This document shows, one piece after another, positions 50,124 to 58,837 of a stretch of 64,000 bases of DNA. The stretch is from NCBI RefSeq assembly GCF_042653545.1, contig NZ_JBHSIS010000003.1, positions 1-64,000 of the forward strand. The letters are read 5' to 3'. The DNA is from Actinophytocola glycyrrhizae (lineage in GTDB: Bacteria; Actinomycetota; Actinomycetes; Mycobacteriales; Pseudonocardiaceae). The notes beneath the pieces were generated by a model. That model saw nothing but the letters and a program-made list of their open reading frames with translations. It was not told the origin of the DNA and did no database searches. The translations under genes and the position numbers were made by a program. The first letter of the stretch is position 1. Each line of letters opens with the position of its first letter.

Positions 50124-50993
50124 CGCCAGGCCGGTCAGTACGGCCCACGCGAGCATCGCCAGCGACGTGTCCCGCAGCACCGGGATCAGTGCCAGGCCGT
50201 CGCCGCCGCGGGTGACGGTGCGCACGGCGGGGGCCACCAGCGCCACCGCGAGCAGGCCGAGCAGCAGCCACGGGTGGGCGATCGCCGTGAGCGCGCTCAC
50301 CACGAACGGCACCGCGACCAGCACGACGTACAGGATCCGGGTGCGCCGGTCGCCGAGCCGCACCGCCATGGTGATCTTGCCCGCGGTCCGGTCCGTCGGC
50401 AGGTCACGCAGGTTGTTCGCCACCAGCACGCCGGCCGAGATCGAGCCAAGTGCCACCGCGCCCGCCACCCCGGGCCACGTGACCTCGCCCGACTGCACGT
50501 ACAGCGTGCCGAGCACCGCGACCGGGCCGAAGAACGCGAACACCGCGACCTCGCCCCAGCCCGCGTACCCGTACGGCTTCGGGCCGCCGGTGTAGAACCA
50601 GGCCGCGGCCACGGACACCACGCCGATGCTGAGCAACCACCAGTGGCCCGTCAGTGCCACCAGCAGCAGCCCGGCCGCGCCCGCGACGCCGAAGCACCCG
50701 AACGCCGCCAGCTTCACCGCCGACGCCGACGCGACCCCGGACGCCACCAGCCGCAACGGACCCACGCGTGTGTCGTCCGTGCCCCGGACGCCGTCTGAGT
50801 AGTCGTTGGCGTAGTTCACGCCGACCTGCAGCGCCAGCGACACCACCAGTGCGAGCAGCGCGGCCCACCAGGTGAACTCGCCGATCGCGCCCGCGGCGCC
50901 TGCCCCCACGATCACCGGAGCGACCGAGTTCGGCAGTGTCCGAACCCGCGCGCCGGCCACCCACTGTCCTGCGGTTGCGACCATGGGCCCCAT
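50109..50993 (-). CDS. menA: 1,4-dihydroxy-2-naphthoate polyprenyltransferase
   Basis: Attaches the isoprenoid chain in menaquinone synthesis. The 294-residue UbiA-family membrane protein has nine helices, first Asp-rich motif NYANDYSDGVRGTDD with RVGPLRLVASG, and second VLVANNLRDLPTDRTAGKIT with MAVRLGDRRTR. WVAGARVRTLPNSVAPVIVG is the typical N-terminus. Start 50993 or ATG at 50984. A copy of the long dispersed repeat lies just upstream, at 51008. Confidence 0.95.
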   Translation of the reverse strand: MGPMVATAGQWVAGARVRTLPNSVAPVIVGAGAAGAIGEFTWWAALLALVVSLALQVGVNYANDYSDGVRGTDDTRVGPLRLVASGVASASAVKLAAFGCFGVAGAAGLLLVALTGHWWLLSIGVVSVAAAWFYTGGPKPYGYAGWGEVAVFAFFGPVAVLGTLYVQSGEVTWPGVAGAVALGSISAGVLVANNLRDLPTDRTAGKITMAVRLGDRRTRILYVVLVAVPFVVSALTAIAHPWLLLGLLAVALVAPAVRTVTRGGDGLALIPVLRDTSLAMLAWAVLTGLALALS

Positions 50994-51007
50994 CTAACTA
51001 GATGACT

Positions 51008-51210
51008 GATTCCGCGAAGTCGGTGTGAGTGGGCGGCCGGTCGACGGGATGGCAGGGAGCCCCTTCGTGGTGGGTTTGCGCCACCATCGGGGTTGCGTGG
51101 GTAGTGCCCTGAAAGGCGCGTTCAGGGCGCTGAGCGCCCTGAATGGCCCATTGACGGCACCTGTTGTGCCGTGGACGCGCCTTTCGCAGCACCGAAGCCG
51201 GGCACTACGC
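51008..51210 (+). repeat. Long dispersed intergenic repeat, copy B
   Basis: Lies between menA and the secreted protein gene, both on the minus strand. Bases 51008-51036 and 51041-51063 match copy A (20125-20097 and 19967-19945, inverted) at 28/29 and 23/23 positions; 51070-51101 is also similar. A palindromic cassette follows at 51104-51200 (CCCTGAAAGGCGCGTTCAGG, CCCTGAATGGCCCATTGACG, GGACGCGCCTTTCGCAGC). Confidence 0.75.
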
Positions 51211-51229
51211 GGGGGCGGCGCGGCGCCGA

Positions 51230-52414
51230 TCAGCAGGTCGGCACAGGCGCCGAGCCGGGTCCGGGCGCCACATGGGCGGCCGACACGAACATGCCCTTGG
51301 CGAGCCGGTACCACTGGTCCGTCGTGCCCTGCGAGCCTTTCACCTGCTCACCGGCCACCACGCACTCGATGCGCACCTGCGCGTGCTTCGCCGCGAGCCC
51401 GACGTTCGGCGACTGGCTGTCGGGCCCCGGCCGGACGTTCAGCACCGGGCCGGATGTGCGCACGATCCCGTGCGGGTGCGTACCGGTCCACTGGTAGGTC
51501 ACCGTGACCCACGCGTTGGTCTTGAGCTTGAGCCCGTCCCAGAACGTGCCGTCGGCGAGGTCGATGCCCGCCGGGTTCTTCACCTTCCGCCCGAACTGGT
51601 CCTTTCCGCCGTTGTAGCCGTCCTCGTACGCCGCCTGCGCCGCGGGTTTGCCCTGCGGCAGGTCACCCCACTGCTGCCGCACCCCGGGCGCGGCCCAGTA
51701 GTCGTCCCGCGTGTTCCACGGCCCGACGTCCCACGTCGGCGCCCACTCGCACCGGCCGTTGCCCGCGCACACCCGCACGCTGTAGTCGCCGGTCCCCTTG
51801 GCCGACAGCCCGCGCCGCGACGGCAGTGCCACGAAGTGGTCCCGCTGCACGATCTTGTGCCCGTTGGCCGTGGTGTGGCCGACCAACCCCTCCCGGGTCG
51901 CGAACACCCGGTACGTCAGCCCCGGTGTGGCCGCCGTGGCCCGTTGCCCGGTCACGGGGGTGATCGTCAGCGCGTCGACGCTGGGTGCGGCCACCCCGTC
52001 CGGCGCGCTGAGCACGACCCGGACCTCGACGTCCCGCGCCGCGGCGGACAGCACACCGGGTGCGTCCGGCCGGATCTCCGCCCACTCGGTCCACCGCCCG
52101 GCGGTCCGCCCGCGCACGTCGACCGCGACCTCGGCGCCGTCGGGCACGGTGCTGGTGACCGTGGCCGTGAACGCGTTGGCCGGTGTGGCGAGCGTGTGCG
52201 GGTACGACGCCATGCCGGTGCGTGCCGCCGACTCGGCGCTCGCGGCACGGTTGTCGGCCGACCCGAGCCGCAACGGGCCGGTCTCGACGTTCGTGCTGCC
52301 CGCGCCCGGCTCGGCCAGGCCGACCTGCCAGCCGGTGGCGGCGGAAGCGGAGGGCACCGCGAGGAGTGAGCCGGTGAGCACAGTGCTGACCAGCAGGTAA
52401 CGGCTCAGCTTCAT
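51230..52414 (-). CDS. Secreted protein with C-terminal SH3-like segment
   Basis: A 394-residue exported protein: signal peptide MKLSRYLLVSTVLTGSLLAV ending near SASA, a beta-rich region (about 25-180) with CBM/fibronectin-like AVDVRGRTAGRWTEWAEIRP, a central region containing RDHFVALPSRRGLSAKGTGD and TWDVGPWNTRDDYWAA, and a C-terminal SH3-like stretch GPVLNVRPGPDSQSPNVGLA with paired cysteines. It resembles secreted cell-wall binding proteins of actinomycetes, family not named by me. TTG 52426 would add four residues; ATG 52414 is preferred. Confidence 0.75.
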   Translation of the reverse strand: MKLSRYLLVSTVLTGSLLAVPSASAATGWQVGLAEPGAGSTNVETGPLRLGSADNRAASAESAARTGMASYPHTLATPANAFTATVTSTVPDGAEVAVDVRGRTAGRWTEWAEIRPDAPGVLSAAARDVEVRVVLSAPDGVAAPSVDALTITPVTGQRATAATPGLTYRVFATREGLVGHTTANGHKIVQRDHFVALPSRRGLSAKGTGDYSVRVCAGNGRCEWAPTWDVGPWNTRDDYWAAPGVRQQWGDLPQGKPAAQAAYEDGYNGGKDQFGRKVKNPAGIDLADGTFWDGLKLKTNAWVTVTYQWTGTHPHGIVRTSGPVLNVRPGPDSQSPNVGLAAKHAQVRIECVVAGEQVKGSQGTTDQWYRLAKGMFVSAAHVAPGPGSAPVPTC

Positions 52415-52458
52415 CCATTGAGCCAAGACCGGTTTCGGTGATCTCGCAACCGGAAGGG

Positions 52459-52659
52459 TCAGTGCCCGGGTAATCGGTCCCGCGGAACGACCCGGTTGCC
52501 GTCCAGGTCGACCTTCATCGCGGGCGGCGCCCCGTCAGTGCTCGCGGCGCCACGGGAGCCAGTTGCGGCCGCGGCCAACAGCCCGAACCGTTCCAGGGCG
52601 GCCACCAGCACGAGCAGGAACACCAGCCCGGGTAGTGACATGGCCCACAGGACTCCCAT
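52459..52659 (-). CDS. Small membrane protein (DUF6191-like)
   Basis: 66 residues: MSLPGLVFLLVLVAALERFG is one membrane helix, followed by a polar tail ending NRVVPRDRLPGH. This matches the small DUF6191 pattern as I remember it. The ATG at 52659 or the ATG six codons on may be the start. It follows menE by 25 bases in the same direction. Confidence 0.65.
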   Translation of the reverse strand: MGVLWAMSLPGLVFLLVLVAALERFGLLAAAATGSRGAASTDGAPPAMKVDLDGNRVVPRDRLPGH

Positions 52660-52684
52660 GCGGTGTCAACGTGCGCCGCCGGAG

Positions 52685-53797
52685 TCAGGTTCCGCGAAGC
52701 AGGTCCTTTACCCCGATCCGGTCCACCTTTCCCGGTCCCAGCAACGGAAGGTGACCGACGACGCGGATGAGCTTCGGTGCGGCGGGGCCGCCGAGCCGTT
52801 CCCGCACGGCCGCCCGCAACGCGCCGACCTCCGGTGGGGCGGCGGGATCGGTGGGCACGACGGCCGCGGCCACGAGCTGGCCCCACTCCTCGCTCGGCAG
52901 GTCCACGACACACGCCTCGGCGACACCCGGTTGGGCGGTCAGCACCTCCTCGACCGCGGTGGGTGCCACCTTCACCCCGCCGGTATTGATCATGAAGTCG
53001 GTGCGGCCGAGCACCTTCAGGGTCCCGTCCGGCCGCAACTCGCCCGCGTCCGTGGTCCGGAACCAGCCCTCCGCGAACGCCGTCGCCGTCGCGGCCGGGT
53101 CGAGCCGGTACCCGGTGGCGAGCACCGGGCCCGCCAGGTGGATCACACCGTCGGCGAGCCGCACCCGCACGCCGTCCAGCGGTGTCCCGTCGTACACGCA
53201 GCCACCTGCGGTCTCGGACATCCCGTAGGTGGTGGCGACCGGCACCCCGGCCGCGCGTGCCCGCGCGAGCAGCGGCCCCGGTGTCGCCGCGCCGCCGAGG
53301 AGCACGGCGTCGAACGTCCGCAGCGCGTCGAGCCCCTCGGGGGTGTCGAGCAGCCGCAGCAGTTGCGTCGGCACGAGGGAGGTGTAGCGGCGTGGCCCGC
53401 TCATCGTGGCCGCCGCCTCGGCGAACGAGCGCGGGCCGCGGAGCACGGGCGGCAGACCCGCCAGCAGCGACCGGACGATGACCTGCACACCCGCGATGTG
53501 GTGTGCGGGCAGTGTCAGCAGCCACTGGCCCGGCCCGCCGAGCCGGGCGTGCGTCGCGGCCGCGGACGCGGACAGCGCGGCTGCCGACAGTTCCACCCCC
53601 TTGGCCTCGCCGGTCGACCCGGAGGTCGCGACCACCACGGCGGTCCCGGCAAGAACCGGTTTCTCCGGCGCCATGGCGGCACGCAGCGCCCGCGTGCGTG
53701 GTTCCTCGGCGGACAGCGGCAGAACCGCTGGTCCACCGGCCAGGGCGGCGGCGAGCGCGGTCACGATCCCGGAGTTGTCCACAGGCGTCAGCAACAC
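52685..53797 (-). CDS. menE: o-Succinylbenzoate-CoA ligase
   Basis: Activates o-succinylbenzoate to its CoA ester for menaquinone. The 370-residue protein is an adenylate-forming enzyme of the short actinobacterial MenE type: VVVATSGSTGEAKGVELSAA, LVPTQLLRLLDT, TTYGMSETAGGCVYDGTPLD, and the C-terminal LPLLGPGKVDRIGVKDLL catalytic lysine. GTG start (53797) lies seven bases from a possible -10 GACAAT on the same strand; NAT is divergent. Ends ahead of the DUF6191-like gene. Confidence 0.93.
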   Translation of the reverse strand: MLLTPVDNSGIVTALAAALAGGPAVLPLSAEEPRTRALRAAMAPEKPVLAGTAVVVATSGSTGEAKGVELSAAALSASAAATHARLGGPGQWLLTLPAHHIAGVQVIVRSLLAGLPPVLRGPRSFAEAAATMSGPRRYTSLVPTQLLRLLDTPEGLDALRTFDAVLLGGAATPGPLLARARAAGVPVATTYGMSETAGGCVYDGTPLDGVRVRLADGVIHLAGPVLATGYRLDPAATATAFAEGWFRTTDAGELRPDGTLKVLGRTDFMINTGGVKVAPTAVEEVLTAQPGVAEACVVDLPSEEWGQLVAAAVVPTDPAAPPEVGALRAAVRERLGGPAAPKLIRVVGHLPLLGPGKVDRIGVKDLLRGT

Positions 53798-53822
53798 GAT
53801 CGAAATTGTCGGTCACCGGACA

Positions 53823-53828
53823 TAGGCT
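53823..53828 (+). promoter_or_regulatory. -10 element of the NAT gene, leaderless arrangement
   Basis: TAGGCT, seven bases before ATG 53836, in the short divergent region shared with menE. Confidence 0.45.
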
Positions 53829-53835
53829 CCGCGCC

Positions 53836-54864
53836 ATGACATCGACCAGGCCGGCACTCGACGAGTCGCTCAGGGACGCGTACCTGCGCAGACTGGGCTT
53901 CGACGCGCCGCCGCCCGCCACCGTGGCGACGCTCCACGCGGTGCACAGGGCACAGGTCGAGCGCGTGCCGTACGAGTCGGTCTGGGTCTGGCTGGGCGAG
54001 CGCCGCACGATCGAGCCACTCGACTCGGTGCGCTACCTGGTGAGCGGCCGGGGCGGCTACTGCTACCACCAGAACGGCGCGCTGGCGACGCTGCTGGGCT
54101 GGCTCGGCTTCCGCGTGCACTGGCACGTCGGCGGTGTGCAGGGCCATCCGGACGCGAGGCCGAACGTGGACGGCAACCACCTCGCGCTGACCGTCAGCGG
54201 GCTGCCGGCCGAGGACAACCCGGGCGGCGAGTGGTTCGTCGACGCGGGTCTCGGCGACGGCCCGCACGAGCCGATGCCGTTGCGCACCGGCACCTGCACG
54301 CAGGGCCCGCACACCTACGGCTTACGCCCGTCCGGGGTCGCGCCCGGCGGCTGGCGGTTCGACGCCGACCCGGCCATGTCCTTGCACGGCATGGACTTCA
54401 CGCCCGGCGAGACGACCCCGGACGACCTGGTCGCCGAGCACGAGCACCTCCAGTCGGCGCCCGAATCGAGCTTCGTGCGCACCCTGGTGGCGTTCCGCCG
54501 GGACGCGGACGGCGTCGACTTCTTACGCGGCCGCGTGCTCAACCGCCTCGACACCACCGGAGAGACCACCCGGGAGCTGACGAGCGCTCCCGAGTGGCAC
54601 ACCTGCCTCGCCGACGTGTTCGGCCTTCCCTTGTCCGATGTGGACGCAAAGAGAAAGACGTTGTTGTGGAACAGAGTCACGGCAGCCCACGAGAAAGGCT
54701 CGCCGGTTCACGTCAGTAGTAGTGGGGAAAGCGCGACCAGTCCGGTGGGCGCTTCTCCAGGAACGAGTCGCGGCCCTCGACCGCTTCGTCGGTCATGTAC
54801 GCGAGGCGTGTCGTCTCGCCCGCGAAAAGCTGCTGCCCCACCAGTCCGTCGTCGATCAGGTTGA
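53836..54864 (+). CDS. Arylamine N-acetyltransferase, with C-terminal overrun into the menB antisense
   Basis: Transfers acetyl from acetyl-CoA to arylamines. Catalytic triad members are visible: Cys76 in SGRGGYCYHQNG, His in VDGNHLALTV, and Asp in WFVDAGLGDGPHEP. The family domain ends near residue 285 (LLWNRVTAAHEK), but this frame runs on to 342 residues. The last 57 residues, SPVHVSSSGESATSPVGASP onwards, are arginine- and serine-rich and are translated from the complement of the last 152 bases of menB. Such a tail is probably not functional and suggests a lost stop codon. It sits among menaquinone genes with no known link. Confidence 0.88.
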   Translation: MTSTRPALDESLRDAYLRRLGFDAPPPATVATLHAVHRAQVERVPYESVWVWLGERRTIEPLDSVRYLVSGRGGYCYHQNGALATLLGWLGFRVHWHVGGVQGHPDARPNVDGNHLALTVSGLPAEDNPGGEWFVDAGLGDGPHEPMPLRTGTCTQGPHTYGLRPSGVAPGGWRFDADPAMSLHGMDFTPGETTPDDLVAEHEHLQSAPESSFVRTLVAFRRDADGVDFLRGRVLNRLDTTGETTRELTSAPEWHTCLADVFGLPLSDVDAKRKTLLWNRVTAAHEKGSPVHVSSSGESATSPVGASPGTSRGPRPLRRSCTRGVSSRPRKAAAPPVRRRSG

Positions 54865-55636
54865 AGGCGTACTTCAGCATCCGCCGCGCCGTCGGCGACT
54901 TGCCGTTGATCTCCGTCGCCCATTCCAGGGCCGTCGACTCCAGCTCGGCGTGCGGCACGACCGCGTTGACCGCGCCCATGTGGTGCATGTCGGCGGCGGT
55001 GTAGGTGCGGCCGAGGAAGAAGATCTCCCGCGCGAACTTCTGGCCGACCTGCCGGGCGAGGTAGGCGGACCCGAAACCGCCGTCGAAGCTGCCGACGTCG
55101 GCGTCGGTCTGCTTGAAGCGGGCGTGCTCCTCGCTGGCGAGCGTGAGGTCACAGGTGACGTGCAGGCTGTGGCCGCCGCCCGCGGCCCAGCCGGGGACCA
55201 CGGCGATCACCACCTTCGGCATGAACCGGATGAGCCGCTGGCACTCGAGGATGTGCAGCCGCCCGGCCCGCGCTGGGTCGACCGTCTCCGCCGTCTCGCC
55301 GGACGCGTACTGGTACCCCGTGCGGCCGCGGATCCGCTGGTCACCGCCGGAGCAGAACGCCCAGCCGCCGTCCCGCGGCGAGGGCCCGTTGCCGGTCAGC
55401 AGGACACAGCCGACGTCGGCGGTCATCCTGGCGTGGTCGAGGGCCCGGTACAGCTCGTCGACGGTGTGGGGCCGGAACGCGTTGCGCACCTCGGGGCGGT
55501 CGAACGCGATCCGCACGGCACCGGTCGAGACGGCGCGGTGGTAGGTGATGTCTGTGAAGTCGAACCCCTCGACGACCTGCCACGCGGTCGGGTCGAACAG
55601 CTCGGACACGGTCGGGGTAGCCACGCGCCCGAGCAT
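54713..55636 (-). CDS. menB: 1,4-dihydroxy-2-naphthoyl-CoA synthase
   Basis: Crotonase-fold enzyme closing the second ring of naphthoate. The 307-residue protein has FDRPEVRNAFRPHTVDELYR, the oxyanion-loop VVIAVVPGWAAGGGHSLHVT, the bicarbonate/DHNA site SGGDQRIRGRTGYQYAS, DVGSFDGGFGSAYLARQVGQ, and KSPTARRMLKYAFN. Start at ATG 55636 or GTG 55624. Its last 152 bases overlap the convergent NAT frame. Confidence 0.95.
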   Translation of the reverse strand: MLGRVATPTVSELFDPTAWQVVEGFDFTDITYHRAVSTGAVRIAFDRPEVRNAFRPHTVDELYRALDHARMTADVGCVLLTGNGPSPRDGGWAFCSGGDQRIRGRTGYQYASGETAETVDPARAGRLHILECQRLIRFMPKVVIAVVPGWAAGGGHSLHVTCDLTLASEEHARFKQTDADVGSFDGGFGSAYLARQVGQKFAREIFFLGRTYTAADMHHMGAVNAVVPHAELESTALEWATEINGKSPTARRMLKYAFNLIDDGLVGQQLFAGETTRLAYMTDEAVEGRDSFLEKRPPDWSRFPHYY

Positions 55637-55687
55637 ATGGGTGGACAGAAATCGCGGGGCCTGCGACCGCCGTGTCAAGCTGGGGCA

Positions 55688-56854
55688 ATGCGGGATGTCG
55701 AGGCCGTCGTCGAGGAGCTCGTGGACCGCGACGACGCCGGGCTGGTGGTCGCCGCCTGCTGGTACGACGTCTCGAACGACCGTCCGAACTACCTGATGTC
55801 GCAGTTCGACGTGCAGAACTTCCTGTGGCTCACGCTGCCGCAGCTGCTGCGCGAGCCGCCCGGCGACCTCAGCCCGATGCCGGACTGGCGCGCGGTCGTG
55901 GAGGAGGCGGCGTGGTTCTTCGAGCGGCTCGACCAGCCCCGGTACGCCGCGCTGTGCCGTGACGACCGGACCAGGCAGATCCTGGCGGCCGCCGACGACC
56001 CGCTGCACAGCTTCGAGCTGTACGCGGTGGCCACGCACGAGTCGGGCGTCATGCCGCCGCCGGGCCTGCGCATCACCTGGCTGGACCGGCCGGGCCCGCG
56101 CGAGGAGGCCCTGTACGACGCGATCACCAGGGCACTCGAACGGGCGATCGCGTCGGGTGAGCTGGACCCGGCCGACGAGTCGAAACGCCTGGCGGTGGCT
56201 GCCGGTGTGCTCGAACAGCCACCGGACGGGCACACGGAGACCATGCAGGAGCTGATGCTCGCCGAGCGCATCGCCCGGCTGTACGACATGAGCGGCAGTC
56301 AGATCCTCCGTGAGCTGCTGGTCAGGGTCGCTCCGGACGTCGCGAACCCGATGGACCTGACCCCGGAGATCCTGCTCGCCGGCACGCGGCCCCTCGCCCA
56401 GGTGGTGCACGCGGGCGAGGGCTCGCCGCCCATGACGGCGGTCGCGGAGAAGTTCGGGCTGCTGGACCACCTCGGTGAGCTGACCGACGACGGAGAGCGT
56501 GCGCTCACCCACCCGGTGCTGCTGTTCGAGGCGGTGGTGAACGGCATCGCGGCGCCGGCGGACCCGGTGGCGCGGCAGGCGGTGCTGCCGCTGCTGGCCA
56601 TGCTGGTGCTCGGGGACGTCGTCGACGTCGACATGCTCGTCGACCGCCTCGGCGTGGTGTTCTTCGAGACAGGCGCGCACGACCTCCCCGGCCCGAGCGA
56701 TACCGTGCGGGAGGTGGTGGCGGAGCTGCTGGCCGACATGCACACGGCCGGCGTGCTGACCGCCCCCGGCGAGCACCAGCGCCTGACCGACTACGGCAGG
56801 CGGGTGGCCCTCGCCGGGATCCGGGCGCGGGCGATGCAGGGAGCGGAGCAATGA
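55688..56854 (+). CDS. Conserved hypothetical protein, function not recognised
   Basis: 388 soluble residues with no recognised motif: two acidic N-terminal stretches (MRDVEAVVEELVDRDDAGLV, SQFDVQNFLWLTLPQLLREP), a central helical part with GELDPADESKRLAVAAGVLE and QPPDGHTETMQELMLAERIA, and a C-terminal region suggestive of helix-turn-helix packing (MTAVAEKFGLLDHLGELTDD). No membrane segment or signal peptide. It lies between menB and menD, divergent from menB by 51 bases. Codon use is like the neighbours. Confidence 0.6.
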   Translation: MRDVEAVVEELVDRDDAGLVVAACWYDVSNDRPNYLMSQFDVQNFLWLTLPQLLREPPGDLSPMPDWRAVVEEAAWFFERLDQPRYAALCRDDRTRQILAAADDPLHSFELYAVATHESGVMPPPGLRITWLDRPGPREEALYDAITRALERAIASGELDPADESKRLAVAAGVLEQPPDGHTETMQELMLAERIARLYDMSGSQILRELLVRVAPDVANPMDLTPEILLAGTRPLAQVVHAGEGSPPMTAVAEKFGLLDHLGELTDDGERALTHPVLLFEAVVNGIAAPADPVARQAVLPLLAMLVLGDVVDVDMLVDRLGVVFFETGAHDLPGPSDTVREVVAELLADMHTAGVLTAPGEHQRLTDYGRRVALAGIRARAMQGAEQ

Positions 56855-56882
56855 GCGTGCGAACCGTGGAGGCGGGTGGCGT

Positions 56883-58568
56883 GTGAACCCCTCCACAGCC
56901 CAGGCCATGGTCATCGTCGACGAGCTGGTCCGCAACGACGTGCGGCACGTGGTCGTCTGCCCGGGGTCGCGCAACGCGGCCATCGCGATGGCGCTGCACG
57001 AGGCCGCCGGGGCGGGCAGGCTCACCATGCACGTCCGGATCGACGAACGGTCCGCGGGCTTCCTCGCGCTCGGGCTCGCCAAGGCGAGCGGGCGGCCCGC
57101 CGCGGTCGCCTGCACGTCCGGCACGGCCGTCGCCAACCTGCACCCGGCCGTGCTCGAGGCGTTCCACTCCGGTGTCGGCCTGCTGCTGCTCACCGCCGAC
57201 CGCCCACCGGAGCTGCACGGCACCGGCGCCAACCAGACCATCGACCAGCGCGGCCTGTTCGGCCCGGCCGCGGTCCCGGTCGAGTTCCCCGTCGCCGAAC
57301 GGCGCGAGGGCCAGAACCAGGTGTGGCGTGGTCTTGTCTGCCGCGCGGTCGCGCAGGCCGAGGCCGGGCGGCCGGTGCAGGTCAACATGCCGTTCCGGGA
57401 ACCGCTGGTGCCCACGTTCGAGCCGCGCTGGCCAGAGCCGCTGGAGGGCAGGCCGGAGGGACTGCGCTGGACGACCTCCGCCGCGCCGGTCACGATGGCG
57501 GGCAGCCGCGTCGACTTCCCGTTGCCGGCACGGACCCTGATGGTCGTCGGCAGTGGGCGCGACGACCGGGCGCGGGCGGCGGCGGCGGTCGCCGCGAGTG
57601 CCGGGTGGCCCGCGGTCGCGGAGCCGTCCGGGCAGGCGGCGGCACTCGCGGGCGGCGCGGCTGTGCTCCGGTGCGGTGCGTTGCTGCTGGCGGCGGGCGA
57701 GCTGCCGGTGTCGTTACGGCCCGAGGCCGTGATCGTGGTCGGCCGTCCCACGCTGTCGCGCGGGGTGCGTGGACTGATGGGCCGCGCACCGGTGTACGGC
57801 ATCGGCGACCATCCACAGTGGACGGATCCGCAGTATGTCGCCACGCACGTGCGCGGCTGGCTCGACCTCGACGACATGTCGCGTGTGGACGGTGTGGACC
57901 CGGGCTGGTTACCGGCGTGGCGGGACGCCGACGCGGCCGCGGTCGACGCCGTGGAGAAGCTGCTGGCCGAACAGGAATGGCCGACCGGGCTGCGGATCGC
58001 GGCCGAGGTGCTGGACGCGTTGCCCGCGGGCGCCGCGCTGTTCCTCGGCTCGTCGAACCCCGTTCGGGACGTGGACCTGGTCGCCGAACCGAGGTCGGAC
58101 GTGGTGATCCACGCCAACCGCGGCGTGGCGGGCATCGACGGCAACGTGTCGACGGCCGCGGGCATGGCGCTGGCGGCCGATCGCCCGGCGTACGCGCTGA
58201 TCGGTGACCTGACGTTGCTGCACGACCTCAACGGCCTGCTGGTCGGCCCGCCGGAACGGCGCCCCGACCTGACGATCGTCGTGCACAACGACGACGGTGG
58301 CGGCATCTTCACGCTGCTCGAACAGGGCGCGGCGGAGTACCAGCCGAGCTTCGAGCGGGTGTTCGGCACCCCGCACGGGGCCGACCTGGAGTCGCTGTGC
58401 CGCGGCTACCACGTGGCGTACACCCGTGCCGGCACCGCCGACGAGTTACGCGCGGCTCTCACGCCGCGGCGTGGGTTACGCGTCGTGGAGGTCCGGTCGG
58501 ACCGCGCGCTGCTGCGCGACCTGCACGCCCGCCTCCGCGCCACGGTGGCGGACGCGGCACTGCGTTAG
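56883..58568 (+). CDS. menD: 2-succinyl-5-enolpyruvyl-6-hydroxy-3-cyclohexene-1-carboxylate synthase
   Basis: Thiamine diphosphate enzyme of menaquinone synthesis joining isochorismate and 2-oxoglutarate. The 561-residue protein has VVCPGSRNAAIAMALHEAAG, LLLTADRPPELHGTGANQTI, the ThDP motif ALIGDLTLLHDLNGLLVGPP and the VVHNDDGGGIFTLLEQG loop. GTG start at 56883; an overlapping GTG at 56881 is out of frame. menA, menE, menB and menD are here; menC, menF and menG are not in the window. Confidence 0.95.
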   Translation: MNPSTAQAMVIVDELVRNDVRHVVVCPGSRNAAIAMALHEAAGAGRLTMHVRIDERSAGFLALGLAKASGRPAAVACTSGTAVANLHPAVLEAFHSGVGLLLLTADRPPELHGTGANQTIDQRGLFGPAAVPVEFPVAERREGQNQVWRGLVCRAVAQAEAGRPVQVNMPFREPLVPTFEPRWPEPLEGRPEGLRWTTSAAPVTMAGSRVDFPLPARTLMVVGSGRDDRARAAAAVAASAGWPAVAEPSGQAAALAGGAAVLRCGALLLAAGELPVSLRPEAVIVVGRPTLSRGVRGLMGRAPVYGIGDHPQWTDPQYVATHVRGWLDLDDMSRVDGVDPGWLPAWRDADAAAVDAVEKLLAEQEWPTGLRIAAEVLDALPAGAALFLGSSNPVRDVDLVAEPRSDVVIHANRGVAGIDGNVSTAAGMALAADRPAYALIGDLTLLHDLNGLLVGPPERRPDLTIVVHNDDGGGIFTLLEQGAAEYQPSFERVFGTPHGADLESLCRGYHVAYTRAGTADELRAALTPRRGLRVVEVRSDRALLRDLHARLRATVADAALR

Positions 58569-58654
58569 CGGCGGGTTGTTCGTCACCGGTCCGGGGGAGC
58601 GGTCGTCGCGGGCTAAGGTGATACGCCCAGCCGAACTGCCGGAGGAGCTCCACG

Positions 58655-58837
58655 ATGATCGCAGCCGATTCGCCGAAGCTCGTGTGGCGCAGGAGCAGCC
58701 GGAGTGGTGCGGACGGCGACTGTGTCGAGGTCGCGTCGATCGAAGGGGTGCTCGCGATGGTCCGGGACTCCAAGGACCCCGCCGGGCCGGTGCTGGCCTT
58801 CCCGGCGGCCGCGTGGGTGTCGTTCCTGCCGAGGTGA
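58655..58837 (+). CDS. DUF397 domain protein, 60 residues
   Basis: LVWRRSSRSGADGDCVEVAS and GVLAMVRDSKDPAGPVLAFP match DUF397, small actinobacterial proteins usually next to an Xre-type HTH regulator. No such regulator is close, so this copy is an orphan. GGAGGAG precedes ATG 58655. Its stop overlaps the GTG of the aldo/keto reductase (GTGA), so the two are translated together. Biochemical role unknown; bald/WhiJ-type developmental links exist for other members. Confidence 0.85.
   Translation: MIAADSPKLVWRRSSRSGADGDCVEVASIEGVLAMVRDSKDPAGPVLAFPAAAWVSFLPR

Noticed and set aside
55637..58369. Minus-strand extension of the menB frame to 1218 codons
   Set aside because: The upstream part is antisense to the hypothetical gene and menD, and reads as Ser/Pro/Arg-rich noise; menB homology begins near 55600.
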